The translations under genes and the position numbers were made by a program. The notes beneath the pieces were generated by a model. That model did no database searches. It was not told the DNA's origin and saw nothing but the letters and a program-made list of their open reading frames with translations. 62,030 nucleotides of DNA from Priapulus caudatus (taxonomy: Eukaryota > Priapulida > Priapulimorpha > Priapulimorphida > Priapulidae): NCBI RefSeq assembly GCF_000485595.1, contig NW_014577106.1:645619-707648 (forward strand). The letters are read 5' to 3'. Positions 56,801-62,030 of this stretch are shown piece by piece. Position 1 is the first letter of the stretch; each line of letters starts with the position of its first letter.

Positions 56801-59800
56801 GCGAGGCATGTGGCTCGCTGGGAGATTAGGCATCAACACTCGGCGAGATAACCTTTGACCCGGTACACAGCTACACAGGCCACCTTTGTACATAGCTGGC
56901 ATGCCTTCACGCACGCACGCCAACCAAATGATTAGCTCGTCGAGTGTTGCGTCGATCTCCAATCTCCCTGCGAGCCACAACGCCACATTCAGCTATCCGA
57001 GAGAGCAAACGTACAGCGACTGCGCGCCAGGTTGCTGCCTTTTGTCTGAATTATAGGCGCGCAATGGGCGTTGGATTAATGGCCAGAGAATGGAGAATCG
57101 TGTCGTACGTTTTAGGCTGTATCTACGGATTGCGGGTGTCTACGAGGAAACGATTTCGTACGATGATGGGCGAATGTACTGTGTCCGATTTAAGCTCAAG
57201 TTGGATGAGTTACGCGTAGTAAATCGTAGGTATTATAAGGCTAGTAAATGACGAATTTCCCTTGTTTATTGATGTCACACTCCTCCCTATTATCTACTCC
57301 TGTTATATATATATTTCATGTGGACAATTGGGTCAACTTCCAGTGAGCCATCCTTACCTCAATAATAAATTTCACATCTTGTGTCAGAGCCTGCACCCTA
57401 TGAAAACTACCAATAAGGGATACAGGCAGGTATCCCTCAGAGTCCATTTTCCTCCGGAGAAAGAAGTCTTTCATCAAGTTTTCATCACTGAAGTAATACT
57501 CGCTGAAACACAAACCATGATATGCAATCAAAAAACAGTGGAGCACACACTACATAGGTGTGACTTTGGAATCTGGTTCTAACACACTCTGGTAGCTATT
57601 AATTTAATTCATTAATTTAATTTTCTTCAGTATGCACATGTGAAGCATATTGGTTTTGTATCAGTTTCAACCATCAGGTCATGATACCTTATTAGACCTC
57701 ATCGACTAATTTGGTGCGGAAAACAAGATTAACCAATATATTCAGTACTTAAATGGTGGAAAGTGGAACATATTGTGATTATCTTTAGTCACCACCTACT
57801 GTAAAAATGTGTTTAGAGACCCAGGGCAAGCCTTACAACCTCACCCATGCAAACGCGAGTAGCTTTGCTGTGCAATGTCTGTTATGGAAACCAAAGTAAC
57901 ACAGTTATGGATGACCCATGCTCCCCGAATAGCGCCAAAAAACAAGCATAACAGCATTGCATTGGGGTAGTTTTAATGTTTCTGATGCTTTTGGAGTTCT
58001 GGTTATGTGCATCATTAAATGAACCTAAATTCCGTATTAAATGGTCTTTGCTGTGATTGAAAGAACTCACATTTGTTTTCGCACGTACTCCCTTAATGTT
58101 CCCTCACCAACTGACGGAAACTGACTAGGGAAGTAGTATGCTCCATGGAATGGAACTCCGGCAGCAATAAAGGGGGCACCAGATGCAAACTGCTCTTGAT
58201 TCTGCAGGTTATCTTGGGATCCTTTAATAGAAAACGTAATCAAATTAGTAAATATTCTATGAACAAGACCTAGAAGATATACGAAACTACTGTCAACACA
58301 CAACCTAAAGATGATGCTATTTCTTGATGTACCCAACTTTATCGGGCCTAGAAAAACAATCCTCACACACGTTATGTGTTGACACCTGAACTGGAACAAT
58401 TTTATATTTCCCGACCATAAACCAATACAGTGGTGACCAGTGTACCATCAAAATATATGAGTGAAATTACAAATTTGTCAGTACCTATTGCAAGTATTGG
58501 CACACGGCTGCGAGATTTTTCCGACTGACAGATTTATATCCTTACACAAACATAACAACGAACATCTATTAATGCAAGTGATTAATGAGTTATAGATTTT
58601 GGCTATTTAATTCCAAGTGATAATTCAAGAATTTGCAGTATTACTAATAGTTTTTACTGAATACCACTTTACTCATCCACCAATACTACTGCCATTCAAC
58701 CTACCATGCATCCTGTGGTCAGCTCTTCCCCTGCCAGCTCCCCTGCCTCGACCCCTACCACGCATTCTGCCTCTCCATCGTGTCTCCATGCCGGTGCTGC
58801 TTCGCCTGTCCGTCAAGCTCGAACTTTCACCTCCTGCACAGATTTCCAAGAAAACACGCGTGACTGTGTGGACAAACGATGGCGGAACATAGATAGATAG
58901 CGAGATAAGACATTTACTACATAACAAGGTTTTAATTGCAATTACAATTTTATATCATTAATTATTAATTGATTTGTAAACACAATACTATCAGGCAATA
59001 TAAAACCAAAGTTGATGATAGCTGCAATCACAGTTAACAGTTGAAGTGAAACAAACTATAAAGAATCGTGTATTTAGATGATAAATTTTCAACTTAATGA
59101 TTTCGCTTTGCTTTGATGATCTATTCATGAATCTTGCACAGAAAGGAGCACCACAACACACTGTTATCGTAGAGGACAAACTTTCCTTTATTGACACATT
59201 TCTTTAATTTTTGACAGAGAACTATTTTTATGTCACTTACCATGAATGGTTTTGCTTGGAAAAGCAAGATCAACTTGTTTGGCACAAAATAATGAATATC
59301 AAGCCAAAATTCCAGTTGTGCAAAACCCATCGTTTAACACTAGATAATTCACAACAGCACAATGTTCACGTTTGTACCCATATCATGTCACCTAGTAAAT
59401 CCTGTTAAAAATTAATGTTAGGAGTTTGAGGTAAGCAGTTATGCATCTTCAGGGTTAGATACTAACCATTTTAGTTCATTAGTCCACAGGACTAATAAAA
59501 TAACAAATGTACTAGTCCTTCCAAGATTCTACTAGTCCTGCCGAGGGACTCTCACTAGGCGCAGAGCGCCGAGGATTGTGATTTGCCAGGAGGTAGGTGC
59601 ACCCATGGGGTAGGAGGGTGGAGAGTACAGGGGGTCTCCCCCAGAAAGGTTTTGTAAAAGACATTCAATTGTATAAAATATACGTAACTTTGATATAGAT
59701 CATAAGATTAAAATTTAAATTAAATTAAATTAAAATTCGAAAATAAAATTTCAGCCTCCTTTGATGAGGAATCTGTGGATCCGTCACTTATCACAGCAAG

Positions 59801-61349
59801 GAATTTGGCCTCATTTATAGCTCCAAACTGTTCCCGGCGCCTTGTATCGGCTATCGCCGTAATGAACCTCTGGCAGGCCTTGTCGGTGAGGTAAGTGCTG
59901 CTGACATTTAACCCCTTCGCCTTGTCAAGCTGGCACAGCTTGACGTAATCGGTGTAGGGCCTGCCGTTTTTTCCAATAGCATGTGCATTTCTAATTAGGA
60001 TATTCAGTTTTGCTATTGTGGCCTTGTTCATTAAAGTTAGTGTTTTTGCCCCCACTGTTTCGTGAACAGGCATGGTCCTTGCATTTCATTTTGCCATGAT
60101 CTTTCTGTGCCCCTCGGAAGCACCATGCGCTTTAACAGTTTCCAACCGATAGTTTGTAGTGCCGGTGAAAAAACTACCAGACATACAGCCTGCACCACAA
60201 GTCATACCCTTGCCCTTGGCCGGGTCATACTCTAGCCATGGGTGTGACGATTTCCACTGGCTGGAACGTACGCATCCTTTTGGTCTTATCATAGACACGC
60301 TGGCCATCTAATTTCTCCTCCTCCGACTTACGTTTGGGAGGTGGAGGACGAGCTCCGTCCAAATACTTTAACATAACAACCTTGATGTTAGTATTGGATC
60401 AGGATGTCCCTACTACTACAGGGTTTCTTATACATAAGAGGCACAGTGGCGCACCGCCGTTGTCAAATTTAACATCGTCGTTGTGAAAATGTTCCTGTAT
60501 TTACTGATAAGTATATCGTGTATCTATATACCTATAAGTATATCAATACATATTGTATTTGAATCCATCATGCGAATTTTTTCCCCAAACTGGCCATTAC
60601 CTCCTTTGTCTAATTTTCCCTCAGAATAAACCCTGTACTATGCCTCACTACTTGTATCACTACTATAGATAACTATTTGTATCGACAGCTTCAAGTAAAA
60701 CACGCATGCGATGTGGTTGCGATGTAAATACCTCGCTATGAGAGTGTATAAACTGATTAGTTGTGTCATTTATACAATCAGACCGTTTGTTCTATGTCGA
60801 CAGCTACAGTACTGTCAAGGGATCGATCGGTAGACTGGTTCGTGGCCCCATTGTTTTTAACAATGTTTGTACTGTCATTTAATTACAATTAATGTCTAGC
60901 GTGCTTAATGCTTAGAGCGTGCAGAGCATGCTAGTGTCTACTTGTACTAGCGCGTCTATTAAACAGGGAAAACTTGTTGATGGCAATAAGTTATATAGCT
61001 CTTTGGATCTTGGTTGAGAGAAGCTGCCGCCGGGGACTATAGTAAAATCGATGGGCGGATGGGAAATTGGAACGGTAAGGGATGGGGGAAATACCTAGTC
61101 CACAGGACTAACGGCTTGTGGCATTTACTAGTCCTTATTATTTTTTACTAGTCTCGGACTAACGGACTAGCGTTAGTGTCAAACCCTGATCTTCACCACT
61201 TAAGTTCCTAATTTTATCATATACTCTGCCCTTGCCTCTGTCATTGCTGACACTTGATCCTCCCCGCCTGTTCAATGGTGGCTTGCCATGGCGATCGCCT
61301 TTAGCTGGATGTATGTTCAATGGCACCCACTTCTGTTTCTTATTGTTAT
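44358..61349 (-). CDS. LARP1: La-related protein 1 (5' end outside window)
   Basis: LARP1 binds the cap and 5'-TOP sequence of ribosomal-protein mRNAs and links their translation and stability to mTORC1. I traced 17 coding exons, about 916 codons. In order: KKQKWVPL and an RGRGRGRG box; a La motif ([44 protein letters not shown]); the W-S-E-D-S-D-E-E acidic segment; IIIVTQTP and [17 protein letters not shown]; the [10 protein letters not shown] and [13 protein letters not shown] stretches; [17 protein letters not shown]; and the C-terminal DM15 repeats ([46 protein letters not shown]). The residues known in human DM15 to bind the cap appear kept. The Pro/Ser-rich tail is longer than in human. 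Introns contain four large transposons. Human exons N-terminal to KWVPL are not in the window. Confidence 0.96.
45196..45326 (-). CDS. LARP1: LARP1 visible exon 16 (DM15 repeat C)
   Basis: Encodes [38 protein letters not shown]. Human [20 protein letters not shown]...KFRRLEDFRVD. Confidence 0.97.
45440..45549 (-). CDS. LARP1: LARP1 visible exon 15 (DM15 repeat B)
   Basis: Encodes [36 protein letters not shown]. The tyrosine that in human stacks on the cap (in [10 protein letters not shown]) is kept. Separated from repeat A by a 2.8-kb intron that is mostly transposon. Confidence 0.97.
45839..48181. mobile_element. 2.3-kb hAT-like nested element, TSD CAATTA
   Basis: Ends CAGGGGTCGAAATAA and TTATTTCTACCCCTG are inverted and flanked by CAATTA (45833-45838, 48182-48187). 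Subterminal GATGGTCC/GGACCATC motifs recur at both ends. Inside lie further repeat layers (GGCGAGT/ACTCGCC motifs at about 46060-46135 and 47925-47960, a segment shared with 20128-20250, and the array at 46769-47402). No transposase. It fills most of an LARP1 intron. Confidence 0.78.
46769..47402. repeat. Tandem array, copy 2
   Basis: About four units of roughly 150 bases, the same family as 39121-39961, again bounded by ACTAGAAAGGGCAGTTATCG...GTATCCCCCG on the left and GTATCCCCGATAC on the right. Copy number of the internal unit therefore varies between elements. Confidence 0.9.
48361..48505 (-). CDS. LARP1: LARP1 visible exon 14 (DM15 repeat A)
   Basis: Encodes [47 protein letters not shown]. 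Human: [29 protein letters not shown]. Contains the Arg and Phe positions (RFWSFF) that in human line the cap pocket. Confidence 0.97.
48701..48879 (-). CDS. LARP1: LARP1 visible exon 13
   Basis: Encodes [40 protein letters not shown] and [11 protein letters not shown]. Human has LPKFQHPSHELLKENGFTQHVYHKYRRRCLNERKR. The first half-helix of DM15 starts here. Confidence 0.95.
49331..49452 (-). CDS. LARP1: LARP1 visible exon 12 (3' boundary uncertain)
   Basis: Encodes [20 protein letters not shown] then [10 protein letters not shown], matching human MPRKRKTRHSSNPPLESHVGWVMDSREHRP. The next exon needs a phase-2 donor. The candidates near 49331 are a weak GTGTTG-type site (exon ending CATGT) or a GC donor (CAGAG then GCATGT), so the lower coordinate is approximate by a few bases. 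Confidence 0.85.
49681..49856 (-). CDS. LARP1: LARP1 visible exon 11
   Basis: Encodes [40 protein letters not shown]. Ends exactly like human SRFYPVVKEGRTLDAK. Confidence 0.93.
50514..50655 (-). CDS. LARP1: LARP1 visible exon 10
   Basis: Encodes [20 protein letters not shown], then [19 protein letters not shown]. Human equivalent FKKVNMISREQFDTLTPEPP. Confidence 0.9.
50800..51022 (-). CDS. LARP1: LARP1 visible exon 9 (GC-rich)
   Basis: Encodes [55 protein letters not shown]. It is strongly conserved (human [30 protein letters not shown]). About 66 of 74 codons end in G or C, against about 19 of 47 in the next exon. Confidence 0.96.
51500..51795 (+). mobile_element. Possible Helitron 3' end
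   Basis: AGGCAACGCCGGGTATCC can form a GGC/GCC hairpin and is followed by TGCTAG then T. This fits the Helitron rule of a hairpin about 10 bases before CTRR with insertion before T. The 5' end (TC) was not located, so the start coordinate is only nominal. Confidence 0.4.
51904..52016 (-). CDS. LARP1: LARP1 visible exon 8
   Basis: Encodes [20 protein letters not shown] and [17 protein letters not shown]. Human has EQEELDFLFDEEMEQMDGRKNTFTAW. The Trp codon is split by the intron (donor GTGCGT). Confidence 0.9.
52659..54123. mobile_element. 1.46-kb element with perfect 29-bp TIRs and TTAACTC palindromes
   Basis: The left end GGACCCGGTTCCACAGTCGT and the following nine bases are exactly inverted at the right end. 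Next to both ends are many TTAACTC(T/A)GAGTTAA palindromes. If the outermost G/C is excluded, CAG flanks both sides as a possible 3-bp duplication. The middle (52850-53480) has no transposase-like ORF. It lies in an LARP1 intron. Confidence 0.8.
53806..53925 (+). repeat. ATCATGCGTCT minisatellite
   Basis: About ten 11- to 12-base units of (T)ATCATGCGTCT with slips, inside the 52659-54123 element. It is not CRISPR-like: the units are contiguous with no spacers. Confidence 0.88.
54243..54372 (-). CDS. LARP1: LARP1 visible exon 7
   Basis: Encodes [20 protein letters not shown], then [19 protein letters not shown]. It corresponds to human GLSASLPDLDSENWIEVKKRP. Confidence 0.9.
54444..54517. repeat. 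Dispersed repeat fragment, also at 61957-62030
   Basis: ACAAGAGCCGCAGAGCGTCT and the following ~55 bases recur in the same orientation at the right edge of the window with few differences. Family unknown. Confidence 0.85.
54817..54883 (-). other. tRNA-like sequence (degenerate tRNA or SINE head)
   Basis: On the minus strand GCCTTGATAGCCCAACGGCT has an A-box-like TAGCCCAACGG, and GGATCGAATCC fits the B box with one mismatch, at tRNA spacing. The acceptor stem pairs only partly (GCCTTGA with TCAGATT) and no clean anticodon loop forms, so it is not a working tRNA gene. A tRNA-derived SINE is a likely source. Confidence 0.5.
54956..55508 (-). repeat. Dispersed repeat with TCATCTGAC hairpin end, copy 2
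   Basis: An inverted, diverged copy of 30066-30632, ending CATCTGACTTCGTCAGATGA GCTAAAAA. It also contains paired AGGTCA-type half sites. It lies in the LARP1 intron between the 55551 and 54372 exons. Confidence 0.82.
55551..55620 (-). CDS. LARP1: LARP1 visible exon 6 (short)
   Basis: 70 bases encoding [22 protein letters not shown]. No strong homology; placed by open frame, sites GTAG/GTGAGT and matching phases on both sides. Confidence 0.75.
55785..55962 (-). CDS. LARP1: LARP1 visible exon 5 (La motif end)
   Basis: Encodes [32 protein letters not shown] and [10 protein letters not shown]. It matches human [27 protein letters not shown] and CPEFVPRQHY. Confidence 0.93.
56505..57302. mobile_element. 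Fold-back hAT-like element, TSD TTATATAT
   Basis: About 285-base arms (56505-56785 and about 57020-57302) are almost exact inverse copies around a 230-base centre. Ends are CAGGAGTAG/CTACTCCTG, and the perfect 8-bp duplication TTATATAT flanks it (56497-56504, 57303-57310). 8-bp duplications and CAG termini fit hAT. Each arm holds peptide-like coding potential. Confidence 0.88.
57358..57502 (-). CDS. LARP1: LARP1 visible exon 4 (La motif core)
   Basis: Encodes [39 protein letters not shown] and VKFIIE. This is the RNA-binding La motif; human has [20 protein letters not shown]. Confidence 0.97.
58071..58221 (-). CDS. LARP1: LARP1 visible exon 3
   Basis: Encodes [38 protein letters not shown] and TLREYVRKQ, the lead-in to the La motif (human LKDYIKRQIEYYF). 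Donor GTGAGT splits the Ile codon. Confidence 0.93.
58705..58833 (-). CDS. LARP1: LARP1 visible exon 2 (RG box)
   Basis: Encodes [20 protein letters not shown] then [20 protein letters not shown]. The Arg-Gly box corresponds to human [17 protein letters not shown] upstream of the La motif. Confidence 0.9.
59450..61188. mobile_element. 1.7-kb hAT-like element, TSD ATCTT
   Basis: Imperfect inverted ends of about 65 bases (CAGGGTTAGATACTAACC / GTTAGTGTCAAACCCTG) carry repeated GGACTA/TAGTCC motifs. ATCTT flanks both sides (59445-59449, 61189-61193). It encloses a broken hAT-type gene (59720-60374). Confidence 0.85.
59720..60374 (-). pseudogene. Broken hAT-type transposase fragment (TTF-type zinc finger / DUF4371-like)
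   Basis: An N-terminal part starts [20 protein letters not shown]. The frame shifts near 60250 and continues with [40 protein letters not shown] (a TTF-type zinc finger with C..C and H..H ligands). An in-frame TGA follows IMAK (about 60086). The frame then resumes through [20 protein letters not shown], like the ISDGSTD motif of ZNF862/DUF4371 proteins, and is cut off at 59720 in AT-rich DNA. The catalytic and dimerisation C-terminus is missing. It is non-functional and lies inside a TIR-bounded element. Confidence 0.85.
61197..61349 (-). CDS. LARP1: LARP1 visible exon 1
   Basis: Encodes [20 protein letters not shown] then [13 protein letters not shown] and [16 protein letters not shown]. 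It matches human KHKWVPLQID. Donor GTGAAG; a hAT-like element begins only 8 bases into the intron. Confidence 0.85.
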
Positions 61350-62030
61350 CTGCCAGGAATAAAAACCTCTATATAGTTGCCAAGCTTTTTACTGTAGCAA
61401 TTCATGAATGAACATTAAACAACTGCAGTGTTTCCCCTGCATTGACACGAGCGAGGCGGCCGCCTCGCTCAAATTCTCAGCCGCCACGCAGAAATTTATC
61501 CAAAAACACCGCCTCGCTGATGAAAATCACTGTTCTTCCATCAATAAACTACACTTTATTGAACTAATATTGAAATAAAGCTCCACACGTAAAACACAAC
61601 ACCGCTACTCACAATACTGTCAACACGCACACACAATACACGCTAGTCACAACACAGGCTAACTATACCAACACGTCTACTCGACTCTGCGGCTACGCGA
61701 AAACGCGACTCTCCCAGCAAAAACAACTTTCAATTTGTATCACTACCCGGAATCAGCTGGTCACGTGAGCATGATTCATAACCCGGTCAGCATGCATAGC
61801 GTGCATACAATGTGGAACACCGTGTCAGCAGAAACTGCACCATAAGATATATATATTTGAATTTTGCCGGAGCAGGTGAACGGTGCCGTTGCCATGCCGT
61901 GCCGTGTGTGTGGAGACGAGCCTCTACTATTTAATTCAAAGTTCAATTCAAAGGGAAACAAGAGCCGCAGAGCGTCTGGGCTCATCTGAGGTCTGTTGTT
62001 ACGATTATAAACGTAAAATTTCAGTCGTGC
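61350..62030. other. LARP1 intron or 5' region with repeat sequence
   Basis: From 61426 there is a reverse-oriented relative of the 22685-23003 MITE (CAGTGTTTCCCCTGCATTG; CGAGGCGG motifs), recognisable to about 61535. The right edge repeats 54444-54517. I found no further LARP1 exon. Confidence 0.5.

Overview
The window is nuclear DNA of an animal, probably a non-vertebrate and possibly marine metazoan. It is AT-rich. The genes are split into many short GT-AG exons that translate to well-known metazoan proteins. TTAGGG/CCCTAA-type hexamers occur inside repeats, and introns and intergenic DNA are packed with small inverted-repeat transposons. No species can be named from the sequence. There is no prokaryotic operon, CRISPR array or phage.

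Three genes are supported by family alignment recalled from knowledge of the human and insect proteins. (1) Minus strand, 25416 down to 3511: a phosphorylase kinase alpha regulatory subunit (PHKA). I traced 28 coding exons with consistent splice phases, 1,214 codons including the stop. Only the short N-terminal exon was not found. The protein ends in a CaaX box. (2) Plus strand, 37118-38286: UQCRQ, subunit 8 of respiratory complex III, two coding exons, 80 residues. (3) Minus strand, 61349 down to 44358: LARP1, 17 visible coding exons including the La motif and the complete DM15 cap-binding region. Its 5' end lies outside the window. A possible coding exon at 38798-38952 (minus) is unrecognised.

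Layout: 1-3510 is downstream of PHKA with no gene seen. 3511-25416 is PHKA, whose introns hold several transposons (5684-6325, 7028-7524, a nested set at 19582-20997, 22685-23003, 24811-25062). 25417-37097 is repeat-rich intergenic DNA with MITEs, a large GT/CA block, a duplicated segment and a 193-base assembly gap (35520-35712). 37098-38286 is UQCRQ. 38290-44357 holds a tandem-repeat element and otherwise nothing recognised. 44358-61349 is LARP1, with large transposons in its introns (45839-48181, 52659-54123, 56505-57302, 59450-61188). 61350-62030 is repeat sequence.

The three genes do not form a functional unit: PHKA acts in glycogen breakdown, UQCRQ in respiration, LARP1 in control of TOP mRNAs. 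The most informative material is the transposon record. Several elements can be bounded to the base by terminal inverted repeats plus target-site duplications: four with 3-bp T-N-A duplications, several hAT-like elements with 5-, 6- or 8-bp duplications, one with 9 bp, and one flanked by TTAA. One insertion has its empty site preserved in a neighbouring duplicate copy. All family assignments come from reading the sequence; no database search was run.
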